NCBI RefSeq assembly: GCF_000682675.1
Contig: NZ_AWFA01000007.1
Coordinates: forward strand, 1-64,000
Direction: 5' to 3'
Source: Hyphomonas pacifica
GTDB taxonomy: Bacteria; Pseudomonadota; Alphaproteobacteria; Caulobacterales; Hyphomonadaceae
DNA: 64,000 nt
Part shown: positions 24,103-33,061 of the stretch, piece by piece
Layout of the letters: each line of letters starts with the position of its first letter
Position numbering within the stretch: the first letter of the stretch is position 1
Notes under the pieces: model-generated
Databases searched by the model: none
Told to the model about the DNA's origin: nothing
Seen by the model: only the letters and a program-made list of their open reading frames with translations
Translations under genes and position numbers: made by a program

Positions 24103-25176
24103 ATGAGCGATACCAAGGCACCTGTGTTTAGCTGTCCGGAAGAGCAGAAGGTCTTTTCCCGGGTGTACAAGTATGCCGACATGGCTACGCGCCTGATGGA
24201 AGAATTCAAAACCCCGCCATTTCCTAACACGTACGCCCTTATGTATGCCTACGCAGCAGGCGAGAATGACGACATCGCCCTCATAGTCGATGAGATGCTG
24301 GAGAAAGGTGATCTGTCCCCCTATGAGATAGACAACGTCTATAGTCGGCATCTCTGCCCTATGCAGGATCAGGCAAAGCGGGAGAAAATTGGTCAGAGGG
24401 TGGACGAGCAGATCTCCAGCGTGCTCGACCTTGTTGGAACAGGCGTTGAAAATTCTGACCAGTTTGAAAACGTGCTGAAGCAAATCGGTAACGGGATCGG
24501 CGAGAGCACCTCCCTCGACCAGCTGTCCGCCGCCATTACCAATCTGATGTCCGAAAACCAGAGAATGGCCAACCAAAGCCGGAAGTTGAACGAAGGCCTC
24601 AAGGAATCCCGCGAGCAAATAGAATTGCTTCGCAGGGAACTGGAAGATGTGCGCAATGAGAGCATGCGCGACCCCCTTACAACCGTTCACAATCGCCGCG
24701 CCTTCGACATGAAGCTGGTAGCGGAACTTGAAGTTGCCCAGAAAAACGGTAGCCATCTCTGCCTTGCAATTGCGGACCTTGACCATTTCAAGCGGGTTAA
24801 TGACAGCTTTGGTCACCGCATTGGCGATGAGGTTCTGAAGATCTTCGCCGCCATTATCTCCGAAAACATCAAGGGCCAGGATTTGGTCGCCCGCTATGGT
24901 GGGGAAGAATTCGCCATCATTCTCCCCGCGACCGATATTCAGTCTGCTGCGCAGCTGATCGACCGCATCCGGCTACAGACCTTTCAGAGGAAACTTGTTC
25001 TGAAGGGATCAAAGAAACCACTGGGTGATGTAAGTGCCTCCTTTGGCATTGCCCAGTTCGTACCCGGAATGACCCCTGCCGATCTGGTAGAACTGGCAGA
25101 CCAGAGACTTTATCTGGCCAAGAGCCAAGGCAGAAATCGCGTCCAGGCAGAAGGTCTCAAAACAAGCGCCGCCTGA
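24103..25176 (+). CDS. Diguanylate cyclase (GGDEF domain)
   Basis: A 357-residue soluble protein. The C-terminal GGDEF domain has SMRDPLTTVHNRRAF (187-201), ADLDHFKRVNDSFGH and active-site GGEEF (266-270), so it should make cyclic di-GMP. The inhibitory-site position, normally RxxD, reads KGQD (257-260), so product inhibition may be weak. The N-terminal ~180 residues are helical (DMATRLMEEFKTPPFPNTYALMYAYAAGE), then a coiled coil before the domain; no PAS, GAF or membrane segment is seen. It stands alone between the tRNA scar and the convergent flagellar block. Cyclic di-GMP usually controls the swim/attach switch, so a link to the flagellum is plausible but not proven by position. Confidence 0.92.
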   Translation: MSDTKAPVFSCPEEQKVFSRVYKYADMATRLMEEFKTPPFPNTYALMYAYAAGENDDIALIVDEMLEKGDLSPYEIDNVYSRHLCPMQDQAKREKIGQRVDEQISSVLDLVGTGVENSDQFENVLKQIGNGIGESTSLDQLSAAITNLMSENQRMANQSRKLNEGLKESREQIELLRRELEDVRNESMRDPLTTVHNRRAFDMKLVAELEVAQKNGSHLCLAIADLDHFKRVNDSFGHRIGDEVLKIFAAIISENIKGQDLVARYGGEEFAIILPATDIQSAAQLIDRIRLQTFQRKLVLKGSKKPLGDVSASFGIAQFVPGMTPADLVELADQRLYLAKSQGRNRVQAEGLKTSAA

Positions 25177-25199
25177 CTGATCAAATCCCAAGTGGCCCT

Positions 25200-25544
25200 T
25201 TATCGGCGCAAGGCGCTACCCATAGCGGTCAATTGGTCTTGAGAGTTCAGAATGCGTTTCAAGTTTTCCTTAGCATCCGCTACGCACACCTGCGCCTGTT
25301 CAATCAGGTCGCACTGCTCTGCGGCGTTGGCTAGCAGGCGCTGAACATGGCCGTTACGTGAGGAAAGACTGAGCGACTGGAAATCTCTTCCCGATCCGTC
25401 GGCGGCCTCCAGCTGAGCCTGTAAATTAGCGAGCCCTACTTGTAGAGTACGCAGCCGAGCTTGCGCGATTGCCAAGTCCTGTTCTGCCTTTTGCCGCTTC
25501 AGGGCCACCAACTTCAGGAGAACGCGGTTCTGCTTTGGCATCAT
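25200..25544 (-). CDS. fliJ: FliJ-like flagellar export chaperone
   Basis: A 114-residue, almost entirely helical protein of FliJ size, with charged coiled coil throughout (KRQKAEQDLAIAQARLRTLQ, LANLQAQLEAADG). FliJ is the soluble stalk protein of the export ATPase complex and works with FliI and FliH. Sequence conservation in this family is low, so the call rests on length, coiled coil and context. It is the last gene of the export-apparatus operon, and its start overlaps the stop of flhB (ATGA). Two adjacent ATGs (25544, 25541) are both possible starts. Confidence 0.6.
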   Translation of the reverse strand: MMPKQNRVLLKLVALKRQKAEQDLAIAQARLRTLQVGLANLQAQLEAADGSGRDFQSLSLSSRNGHVQRLLANAAEQCDLIEQAQVCVADAKENLKRILNSQDQLTAMGSALRR

Positions 25545-26623
25545 TGCCCCCTGGTTTGATTGCGAACCCTGTCAACAAAGCTGATGGCTGCCGCAACGGC
25601 TGCGAAATGCTCCGCATGGATCTCTTCGTCTATATCCACCAGGCGATAAATCGAGCGCGTAGAAGGAGGATCGCGATAAATGGGGATATCATTTTCCATG
25701 GCGACTTCCCTGATCTTGGCGGCCAAATAGTCAACCCCCTTGGCGACACAAATCGGGGCTCGGCCCTCTTCAGGCGCCCATTTGAGCGCGACAGCATAAT
25801 GTTCCGGGTTCACCATGACGACGGTAGCACCTTTGACATTCTTCATCATCTGATTGCGGCTTATGCTGGACGCCTTTTCGCGCCGCTTCTGTTTGAGCTG
25901 GGGGTCGCCTTCGCTTTGCTTCTGCTCTTTCTTAACTTCCTCGCGGGACATTTTCAGCTTGTTTGAATGCAATTGGCGCTGCAGCGGGAAGTCGATAGCC
26001 GCCAAGGCAAACTGAAATACGCCGAAGATCAGAAAAAGGCCCAGAACCTGAGCAAAGGTAAAGTCAAAAAAATGCGCCAGCTCCAGCGCGCTGCTGGCAT
26101 AGTAATGCTGCGCGAAATTGTAGAGAAAGACTGCGGCGAGACCTCCAGCGAAGAGCATCTTCGCCATGTCCTTCACAAAGTCCAGGAGACCTTTCGGGCC
26201 ATATTTCTTTTTCAGGTTCTCTGCAGGTGAAATTTTGTTGAACTCCATCTTGATCTTCTTCGTTGAGAAGGTGACCGCCTGCTGAATGATCAGAGCTCCC
26301 GTTACGAGCACGACCATGATGATCATCAAGGGAAGGATCTGCAGAAAGATCTGCATCACCCAAGACTTTGTCGCCTGCCCTCCCTCAGTGAAAACATCAT
26401 CCGCATAACTGTCGGCATGATACATCATGGATGAGAAGGAGTTGAACAGAGCCCCCGCGATGACAGAACTGAAGACGATCGCGGAAATAATGATGCCTGC
26501 GAAGAGCGCGAACGTGTTTGCTTCCTTGGACTGGGGAACATTCCCTTCGCGACGCGCTTCACGGCGCCGCTGCTCCGTTGCTTCGAACTCCTTCTCGCCA
26601 CCGCCTGATTGGTCTTCCGCCAT
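25541..26623 (-). CDS. flhB: Flagellar export switch protein FlhB
   Basis: A 360-residue inner-membrane protein. Four membrane segments lie at about 37-60, 92-115, 155-175 and 190-212, followed by the cytoplasmic export-switch domain. The self-cleavage motif is NPEH (272-275) where NPTH is usual; the following YAVALKW and the DIPIYRDP block are intact. FlhB changes export specificity from rod/hook to filament when cleaved between Asn and Pro, working with the FliK ruler. It overlaps fliJ and ends eight bases after the fliR stop region, within an operon encoding the export gate. The Thr-to-Glu change may alter cleavage rate; Asn, Pro and His are kept. Confidence 0.97.
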   Translation of the reverse strand: MAEDQSGGGEKEFEATEQRRREARREGNVPQSKEANTFALFAGIIISAIVFSSVIAGALFNSFSSMMYHADSYADDVFTEGGQATKSWVMQIFLQILPLMIIMVVLVTGALIIQQAVTFSTKKIKMEFNKISPAENLKKKYGPKGLLDFVKDMAKMLFAGGLAAVFLYNFAQHYYASSALELAHFFDFTFAQVLGLFLIFGVFQFALAAIDFPLQRQLHSNKLKMSREEVKKEQKQSEGDPQLKQKRREKASSISRNQMMKNVKGATVVMVNPEHYAVALKWAPEEGRAPICVAKGVDYLAAKIREVAMENDIPIYRDPPSTRSIYRLVDIDEEIHAEHFAAVAAAISFVDRVRNQTRGQ

Positions 26624-26630
26624 ATCTAAT

Positions 26631-27386
26631 TCACCAATCTACAAATTCCGATGCCCTGTTCATCCACACAACCAGCATGGTCGAAATCGAAATTGCAAGC
26701 AGCACGAATCCCGCCCCAATCATGAAGGGAGCCCCCACGAACGCAACCATCAGCGACGGCAAGGCCTTGTTTATGAAGCCAAGCGAGATGTTGTAGAGCA
26801 GGTTGATGGCCACAAATGGCCAGGCGATAAGTATGGCAAACTTGATGGAGTCAAAAATTCCCTCGATAATAAATGCTCTGTCGAATAGCTGAACCGCGCC
26901 GACCGGTATTTCCGAATAGATCTCAGCCAGCCTGACAAACACATTCACGTGATAGTCCGCAGACAGCAGTAAGGCCGCGCCGGCCATGGCCAACATGTTG
27001 GAAACAATGGTCTGCGCCTCTGTTTCAAGCGCCACCCCCAACATTTGCGACAAGCCAATTGACTGTGCAATGAAGGCTCCAGCGGTACTGAGTATCCAAA
27101 TAGACAGACGAAGCAAAACACCCAAGCCGAAGCCAATAATCGACTCCGCGCCCAGCATCCCTACATACCCTCCCAGCGATATGCCTGAAGGGACACTGAC
27201 CAAGCCAGAGGTCGCAAAAGCTGTAGCCAGACTCAACAGGAGCGCAAGACGTACACGTACAGGAACAGTCTGCTCGCCAATCCCCGGCATCAGGAAAACG
27301 ATAAAGGACAGCCTCGCAACGACCAACATGTACAGCGTGATCCAAGCTGTAAGCGTCGCCCCCAAAGGCAGGCCATCCGGCATCAT
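26631..27386 (-). CDS. fliR: Flagellar export gate protein FliR
   Basis: A 251-residue inner-membrane protein with about six hydrophobic segments, the expected size and topology. Recognisable FliR features are the N-terminal ARLSFIVFLMPGIGEQTVPVRVR region and the AQSIGLSQMLGVALE segment near 120. FliR forms the export gate core with FliP and FliQ inside the MS ring. Its ATG overlaps the flhA stop (ATGA), and flhB follows seven bases later. A second in-frame ATG directly follows the first. Confidence 0.95.
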   Translation of the reverse strand: MMPDGLPLGATLTAWITLYMLVVARLSFIVFLMPGIGEQTVPVRVRLALLLSLATAFATSGLVSVPSGISLGGYVGMLGAESIIGFGLGVLLRLSIWILSTAGAFIAQSIGLSQMLGVALETEAQTIVSNMLAMAGAALLLSADYHVNVFVRLAEIYSEIPVGAVQLFDRAFIIEGIFDSIKFAILIAWPFVAINLLYNISLGFINKALPSLMVAFVGAPFMIGAGFVLLAISISTMLVVWMNRASEFVDW

Positions 27387-29461
27387 ACTACGCCGACAAT
27401 ATAGGGTTTGCTCTTGGAGCCAATTTCCTCATAAGCCAAAACGGAGTTGCGGATACCCTTGCTGGCCAGAACCGTCTGCAGAAAACGCCGACGACGTGAT
27501 GAGGTCGCCAAAGAGGCAACAACCCCCTTCTGGGCCATCTCATTCAGCTTCGCCTGTACAGAATTCGTCAACTCACCAAAAAGCTCAGGCGGTAGAGCAA
27601 TGTCAGAGCCGCCATCGTCGCGCGAGACTTCATGCTCATTGAAGCGCTGCTCCCAGTTCGTGGACAGCTGCAAGAGAGGCAACCGCCCCTGACTGTCTTG
27701 CAAGCGGTCCACAATCTGAAAACCAAGCCGCTGACGAACCAACTCTACAATTCGGGATGGCGAATTGGTCTGGGCTTTCACTTCGGCCACGGTCTCAATG
27801 ATCAGGAACAGGTTCCGGATGGACACACGCTCTTCTAGCAGCAACCGCAGCACAGACAGCAGCAATTCAGGCGTCACCTTGCCGGGGATGTATTCATCAA
27901 GAAAACGCCTGTTGGCAGCCGCGCGATCTTTATCACTTATCTGTGTCAGGGCATCCAGCGTGTCGATCATCACCATGCGTGTAAAGACAAGAGAGAAGTT
28001 TGCCTGAATGACTTCAAGCATGTGCGTGGCAAGCACTTCGGTCGGCTCGATGGCGGGAATGCCTGCGGCAGACAATTCCTGCTTCTTGTTATTCGGCAGC
28101 CAGCGGGCAGCAGCCTTATAAACAGGCTCCTTGACCTTTTCGCCCTTCAGATGTGGCAATTGTGCATCTTCCATAAGCGCCAGCAATGAGCCGGGACGCA
28201 CCATACCACTGTCCACACGAACGCCCTGAATCCGGATGCGGTATTCATTCTTGTTCAGCGTGGGATTGTCCGTCATCCGTATGGATGGAAGAACGAAGCC
28301 ATACTCTTCGGCAATATAGCGGCGTATCTTGTCGATACGACTTTCAAATCCGCCTGCACCCTGAAGGACCATTCCGACAAGATCTGGTGCCACCTCAAGA
28401 TGGATTTCATCCGAATGGATGGAGTCTCCAATGACCAGGCCGGCCTGGGGCTCTTCTGCCTCTGACAAGGAAGCGTCCGCAGCCTTTTCCTGCTCACGCT
28501 TGCGTATGTAAACGGAAGCCGTTGCAAAAGCAGCTGCCGCAATCATGAAGGGCACAAAAGGCAAGCCAGGAAACAGGGCGAAGACCGCCAAAATACCGGC
28601 CACAATCATAAGGGAGGTTGCGTTGCCCCCGAGCTGAGCGCCAAGTGCGAGATCAATTGCGCCATCATCGCGGCCCTTGGCAAGCAGCAGGGCGGCCGAA
28701 ACAGACACGATGACGGCCGGAATCTGAGAAACTAGACCGTCTCCAACCGTCAGAATCGAGTAATTACTGAGAGCTTCAGTAAAGCTGAGTCCATGCGCGA
28801 CAATGCCAAAGCCAATTCCGGCCACCAGGTTCAGGGCCGTGATCAGGAGACCTGCAACGGCATCGCCTTTCACGAATTTTGACGCACCATCAAGCGAGCC
28901 GAGGAAAGCGGCTTCTTCCTGTTCCTTCTGGCGGCGGATACGCGCTTCTTCATGACTGATCGCGCCAACCGCAAGGTCTGAGTCGATCGCCATCTGTTTA
29001 CCTGGCATAGCGTCCAGGGCAAACCGGGCGCCGACTTCAGCCATCCGGCCGGCCCCCTTTGTGATCACCATGAAGTTCACAATAATCAGAACACCAAACA
29101 CCACGAGACCCACAAACAGGTTTCCGCCCATGATGAACATGGCGAACCCTTCAATCACCCCCCCAGCCGCATCGGTACCGGTATGTCCCTCGCTGATGAT
29201 CAGCTTGGTTGAGGAGACATTCAACGCCAGCCGCAGGATTAGCCCCGCCAGCAGAACGCTGGGAAAGGACGAAAAGTCCAAAGGCTTTTCGATGAAGATC
29301 GTTGTGGTGAAGATAAGAATTGCGAAGGCAAAGGAAATCGTCAGACCAACATCCATGATCCAGGCCGGCACGGGCAGGATCATGACCAGGATGACCATCA
29401 TAAGGCCAATGGCCAGAATGGCGGTTGGCTTGGAAAGGTCGAAAAATCGGGATGTCGGCAT
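27383..29461 (-). CDS. flhA: Flagellar export protein FlhA
   Basis: A 692-residue protein of normal FlhA length. The N-terminal half (about 15-310) holds eight membrane segments, with the conserved FHIPEP-type loop represented by MPGKQMAIDSDL between them. The C-terminal cytoplasmic domain (about 330-692) binds substrates and chaperones. FlhA forms the nonameric ring of the flagellar type III export apparatus and couples proton motive force to export. It lies between fliQ and fliR, overlapping fliR by four bases. A run of seven C on the plus strand (29158-29164) sits in its glycine-rich N-terminal region. Confidence 0.97.
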   Translation of the reverse strand: MPTSRFFDLSKPTAILAIGLMMVILVMILPVPAWIMDVGLTISFAFAILIFTTTIFIEKPLDFSSFPSVLLAGLILRLALNVSSTKLIISEGHTGTDAAGGVIEGFAMFIMGGNLFVGLVVFGVLIIVNFMVITKGAGRMAEVGARFALDAMPGKQMAIDSDLAVGAISHEEARIRRQKEQEEAAFLGSLDGASKFVKGDAVAGLLITALNLVAGIGFGIVAHGLSFTEALSNYSILTVGDGLVSQIPAVIVSVSAALLLAKGRDDGAIDLALGAQLGGNATSLMIVAGILAVFALFPGLPFVPFMIAAAAFATASVYIRKREQEKAADASLSEAEEPQAGLVIGDSIHSDEIHLEVAPDLVGMVLQGAGGFESRIDKIRRYIAEEYGFVLPSIRMTDNPTLNKNEYRIRIQGVRVDSGMVRPGSLLALMEDAQLPHLKGEKVKEPVYKAAARWLPNNKKQELSAAGIPAIEPTEVLATHMLEVIQANFSLVFTRMVMIDTLDALTQISDKDRAAANRRFLDEYIPGKVTPELLLSVLRLLLEERVSIRNLFLIIETVAEVKAQTNSPSRIVELVRQRLGFQIVDRLQDSQGRLPLLQLSTNWEQRFNEHEVSRDDGGSDIALPPELFGELTNSVQAKLNEMAQKGVVASLATSSRRRRFLQTVLASKGIRNSVLAYEEIGSKSKPYIVGVV

Positions 29462-29468
29462 GGTCGGC

Positions 29469-29732
29469 CTACTGCGAGATCATGGGAAGAACAGTGTTAT
29501 TGAAAAAATCGAGGCATACACGCGTCATGTAGCCAAGCGACAGAAAGAACACGATGACCACGGCCAGGATCTTCGGAACAAAGGTCAGCGTCATTTCCTG
29601 AATTGAGGTAAGAGCCTGTAGCAGGCCGATGACAAATCCCAACACCAGCGTTATGGCAAGGATTGGCAAAGCCATCATCGCGGCAGCCCACAAGGCACCG
29701 CGCAGGACCTCAAATATGGCAAGCTCGGTCAT
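29469..29732 (-). CDS. fliQ: Flagellar export gate protein FliQ
   Basis: An 87-residue protein with two hydrophobic segments (about 14-38 and 50-72), including ALTSIQEMTLTFVPKILAV, typical of FliQ. Four copies of FliQ join FliP and FliR in the export gate. It lies eight bases upstream of flhA in the export operon. Confidence 0.94.
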   Translation of the reverse strand: MTELAIFEVLRGALWAAAMMALPILAITLVLGFVIGLLQALTSIQEMTLTFVPKILAVVIVFFLSLGYMTRVCLDFFNNTVLPMISQ

Positions 29733-29744
29733 CCCCCGCCCCGA

Positions 29745-30041
29745 TCAGACAGGCATACGTAGTAATTCCTGGTAGGCTTCGACGACCTTATCACGCACCG
29801 TTACAGCCGCATCCAGAACGAGTTCCGCCTGGGCCAGCGCCTCGACCATGGCATGCGGATCTGCGCCGGAAACAGCCGTCTGCATGGCCGCTTGCTCAGC
29901 TTCCTGAAGGGCGGCCTTGAAGGTAGAAAACCCATCTGCAATTCCGGACTTTCCAGCCGTCTCCTTGGCCAGCGCCTCCGCGCCGGCACCTGGCTTTACC
30001 GAACCGAGCGCAGCATATGCGCTGAAGCTGACATTAGACAT
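29745..30041 (-). CDS. fliE: MS ring-rod junction protein FliE
   Basis: A 98-residue protein of FliE size. The C-terminal helix VEALAQAELVLDAAVTVRDKVVEAYQELLRMPV contains the family block that joins the MS ring to the rod; the N-terminus is polar. FliE is the first rod component exported and connects FliF to FlgB. It sits between flgC and fliQ, the common alphaproteobacterial order. Confidence 0.92.
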   Translation of the reverse strand: MSNVSFSAYAALGSVKPGAGAEALAKETAGKSGIADGFSTFKAALQEAEQAAMQTAVSGADPHAMVEALAQAELVLDAAVTVRDKVVEAYQELLRMPV

Positions 30042-30052
30042 TCTGATCCCCG

Positions 30053-30433
30053 CTAACGCTTAAGAACGTCAAGTAGTGATTGGTACATGCTCCGCGCCTG
30101 GCGGAACGAATTCAGATTGGCTTCATAGCTGCGGTTTGCTTCGCGCATATCCGCCATCTCTGTCACCAGGGAAACATTTGAGACCGTGATGTAACCCTCA
30201 CCGTCTGCCAACGGATTGGCGGGATCGTATTGGCGCTCGCCTTCGCTCTGGTCCAACTGAACCCGCGTCGCCATGAAGGCAGCGCCGGAGGATTGCTCCT
30301 CAACGGTCAGAATCTTACGGCGATAACCCGGCGTATCGGCATTGGAGATATTCTGTGAGGAAACATCTATCCGCTTTGTCTGCAACTGCATGCCAGACAA
30401 GGCTTGCATCATGGTGGCTTTAAGTGAGTCCAT
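30053..30433 (-). CDS. flgC: Proximal rod protein FlgC
   Basis: A 126-residue rod protein. The N-terminal helix has the axial-protein motif SSQNISNADTPGYRRK (25-40), and the C-terminal helix MADMREANRSYEANLNSFRQARSMYQSLLDVLKR matches FlgC. FlgB, FlgC and FlgF form the proximal rod on top of FliE. It is spaced 11 bases after flgB and followed by fliE. Confidence 0.96.
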   Translation of the reverse strand: MDSLKATMMQALSGMQLQTKRIDVSSQNISNADTPGYRRKILTVEEQSSGAAFMATRVQLDQSEGERQYDPANPLADGEGYITVSNVSLVTEMADMREANRSYEANLNSFRQARSMYQSLLDVLKR

Positions 30434-30444
30434 GTCCTAGTCTC

Positions 30445-30807
30445 CTAGCCCTTCTTGCCAATGGCAGTGCGCAATAAATCCAGCGACTTGGTGTAAACTG
30501 ACAAGGCCAGCTCATGTTGGCTCTGCGCATCAGCTGCCTTGAACATCTCAAGTTCGAGATTGACCGAGTTACCGTTTGGCGAGGTGTAGTCGTCACTCTG
30601 GCTTGTCTTGAACTGTAGGAAGTCAGGATCTTCTGCCCCTCTGCTTGCCGCGCGGGCAAGAAAGTCCTGAAAGCCTTCGATCTCGGTGGCCTTGTATCCC
30701 GGATCATTTGCGTGCGCGATATTGGTCGCCGAAACCTTCTGGGTCTCTGCGGCATGCCGCGCCATCGCGCTGTAGACATTCAGAACGTCGAGATTGAGAA
30801 TCGACAC
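30445..30807 (-). CDS. flgB: Proximal rod protein FlgB
   Basis: About 120 residues from a GTG start that has GGGGG seven bases upstream; a longer in-frame GTG at 30828 lacks such a site and was rejected. The N-terminus SILNLDVLNVYSAMARHAA and the motif ATNIAHANDPGYKATEIEGF (about 28-47) identify a rod protein; the C-terminal helix is AQSQHELALSVYTKSLDLLRTAIGKK. It is the first gene of the minus-strand rod/export operon, divergent from fliI across an 82-base gap. Confidence 0.93.
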   Translation of the reverse strand: MSILNLDVLNVYSAMARHAAETQKVSATNIAHANDPGYKATEIEGFQDFLARAASRGAEDPDFLQFKTSQSDDYTSPNGNSVNLELEMFKAADAQSQHELALSVYTKSLDLLRTAIGKKG

Positions 30808-30889
30808 AGAATCACCCCCGGTTAACACTTTGGAAAAAATGCCGGTTTAATTTGAAGAAATAGTTAACGAATGAGCAGGATTTGTTTAC

Positions 30890-32221
30890 GTGTTGACCCC
30901 AGCCCCAAACTTTCCTGATCGCACCTACAAGATCTGGGGAACCGTCCGCGACGTCTCCCCCGGTATGCTGAGTCTGGCCGGCATAAGCGAATTTGCCCGG
31001 CTGGGAAACGAAATCCGCGTGATGACCGCCAAGGGCGATGTGTATGGTGAAGTGCTTTCCATCTCGGGTGATAGCGTCACAGCCATGCTCTACGGAGACT
31101 CTGACGCCATCCATATTGGGGACCGGGTCACCCTGGAGCAACAAGCCTTTGTGGAGCCAGGTGATCACTGGCTGGGCAAGATTGTTGATTATCGCGGCCT
31201 CGTTGTGGGCGAGGATACGAAGCATACCGCCATGAATACACGGCCAAGGCCCCTGAGAGGGTCGCCACCCGCCAATACAGCGCGCAAGAGCTTGGGAGAC
31301 AGATTGTCCACGGGCTGGATGATTACGGATACGATTTTACCCATCTGCCGCGGTCAGCGCTTGGGCCTCTTCGCTGGTTCTGGCGTTGGCAAGTCCACCT
31401 TTCTCGGATCTCTTGCAAGCGGCGTTAAAGCCGACCGTGTCGTTATTGCGCTGGTGGGAGAGCGTAGCCGGGAAGTAAACGAGTTTGTCCACAAGACATT
31501 ACCCAAATCGGTCCTGTCCAAGACGGTGATTGTTGCTGCCACAGCGAATGAACCTCCTGGTGCGAAAAAGCGCGCCGCTCTGTGCGCCGTTGCTGCTGCA
31601 GAGCATTTCCGAGATGAGGGCCATCAGGTCTTGTTCCTGTTTGATTCGATCACACGCTTTGCTGAGGCCCATAGGGAGGTTTCACTCGCAGCTGGCGAAA
31701 CGCCCGCCCTGAATGCCTTCCCCCCCTCAACAGTAAGGGCGATTGCCGAAGTGGCGGAACGCACAGGACCTGGGACATCCAGTCAGGGAGATATCACAGC
31801 CATCTTTTCCGTACTTGTCGCAGGTTCCGATATGGAAGAGCCCGTTGCGGACATGGTTCGCGGCTTACTTGATGGCCATATCATTCTCTCCCGGGAGATT
31901 TCCGAGCGCGGGCGCTATCCTGCAATTGATGTACTGCGAAGCGTGTCTCGCTCATTGCCACATGCAGCAAGCGACACGGAGAATGATCTGATCAAGGATT
32001 ACCGGCGTACAGTAGCGCTATATGAAGAGATTGCCCCAATGCTGCGTGCTAACCTTTATGAGAAGGGTCACGACATGGCTGGCGATCGCGCCATCGCCCT
32101 GTGGCCAAATCTGGATGCCTTCGTCTCCACAGCGAATACGGCACAAATACCGCAAGCCTTTGAAGTGCTTCAGAACCTGTTAAGTCCCAAAGCGCCCAAG
32201 CAGAAGGTGGAATCCGTCTAA
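30890..32221 (+). CDS. fliI: Flagellar export ATPase FliI
   Basis: A 443-residue F1-beta-like ATPase. Walker A is GSGVGKST (163-170), followed by VIALVGERSREVNEF, Walker B LFLFDSITRFAEAHREV, and the family block GDITAIFSVLVAGSDMEEPVADMVRGLLDGHIILSR. Cytoplasmic; it works with FliH and FliJ to deliver export substrates. It starts at GTG after a GCAGGA site. It is monocistronic in appearance and divergent from flgB, while the DUF1217 gene ends three bases away in the opposite direction. No fliO is seen anywhere in the locus. Confidence 0.97.
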   Translation: MLTPAPNFPDRTYKIWGTVRDVSPGMLSLAGISEFARLGNEIRVMTAKGDVYGEVLSISGDSVTAMLYGDSDAIHIGDRVTLEQQAFVEPGDHWLGKIVDYRGLVVGEDTKHTAMNTRPRPLRGSPPANTARKSLGDRLSTGWMITDTILPICRGQRLGLFAGSGVGKSTFLGSLASGVKADRVVIALVGERSREVNEFVHKTLPKSVLSKTVIVAATANEPPGAKKRAALCAVAAAEHFRDEGHQVLFLFDSITRFAEAHREVSLAAGETPALNAFPPSTVRAIAEVAERTGPGTSSQGDITAIFSVLVAGSDMEEPVADMVRGLLDGHIILSREISERGRYPAIDVLRSVSRSLPHAASDTENDLIKDYRRTVALYEEIAPMLRANLYEKGHDMAGDRAIALWPNLDAFVSTANTAQIPQAFEVLQNLLSPKAPKQKVESV

Positions 32222-32223
32222 CG

Positions 32224-33060
32224 CTATAGTCGGCTGAGGAAGAGGTTCTGACTGGCGATACTACCATAGCCTGACGCACCGTTCAGAAGGGTTAGCGCAA
32301 CAGACGCAGATGACATGGACGATTTGACTTGGGAAACTGTATCCATGGCGTGGAACCTTTGGATCGCCTTCTCCACCATATCGGCCTTCGACAAGTCAGA
32401 CACTTTGCTGATGGAGAAAACGCTAAAGACACGTTCTTTAAGAATCTTGGCCTGCTGATCAATGTCAAGTTTACGCATCTCGGTGGGAAGACTTAATGCC
32501 GTCTCCAAAACAGTGCGCACAGGAACATCCCCCAAGAGTTTGTACAATATGGCGGACTCGCTGACCCCCTCCTCCGCCATGGATGCGATCTTGTCCTTAT
32601 AGTTGAGGCTAAGGCGCATGTTGTTGTCAACTTCGCCAACCGCTGACCGAAAGGATGCTATTTCAAAATCATCAGCCAGCTGCGTGCGGGTATCTTCTGG
32701 CAAGGAGATTTTGCCATCCTTTACCGCAAATGACTTGGCAAAATTCGTGTAAGATGGATTGTTCAACCGCTTCAAAAAGGTACTGTCAGGATCGGCGGCC
32801 TCTTCCATCACATGGCGGACAAAACCGACTTTCCATTCTTCTCCGTCCAAATCAAATGCCGTTAGCGCTATCCGCATCAACCTTCTATCAGAGAGAAAGT
32901 CTTCCATCGCCACAGGTGAAGACATTTGCCGCAAGAAGTATTCGCGGTCGTTGCGGACAGTTGCAGAGTCAGAAAAGCCTTCGAGTTGCTTGTCAAAGGT
33001 GGATTCAAGAAACTTCCACCCCCCATAACCGGACAAGGGAATGACCGGCTGGTAGACCAT
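32224..33060 (-). CDS. DUF1217 family flagellar-associated protein
   Basis: About 278 residues, soluble and helical, with no signal peptide. The N-terminal MVYQPVIPLSGYGGWKFLEST and the repeated FL-x-Y/R-spaced helical segments fit DUF1217, a family confined largely to alphaproteobacterial flagellar gene clusters. Function is not established; with FlbT and FlaF encoded immediately upstream it may act in flagellin regulation or rod/hook assembly. The ATG overlaps the flbT stop region (TGAGATG), so it is translated after flbT. Further upstream in-frame sequence would intrude into flbT and was excluded. Confidence 0.72.
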   Translation of the reverse strand: MVYQPVIPLSGYGGWKFLESTFDKQLEGFSDSATVRNDREYFLRQMSSPVAMEDFLSDRRLMRIALTAFDLDGEEWKVGFVRHVMEEAADPDSTFLKRLNNPSYTNFAKSFAVKDGKISLPEDTRTQLADDFEIASFRSAVGEVDNNMRLSLNYKDKIASMAEEGVSESAILYKLLGDVPVRTVLETALSLPTEMRKLDIDQQAKILKERVFSVFSISKVSDLSKADMVEKAIQRFHAMDTVSQVKSSMSSASVALTLLNGASGYGSIASQNLFLSRL

Positions 33061-33061
33061 C

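Noticed and set aside
23898-24230. Minus-strand frame containing DAIRTRDLQIRNRKQ
   Set aside because: This phrase is the usual false translation of the antisense of tRNA sequence and matches the tRNA fragment at 23931-23976.
30808-30828. Longer flgB starting at GTG 30828
   Set aside because: The shorter GTG start has a GGGGG ribosome site at ideal spacing and gives the standard N-terminus.
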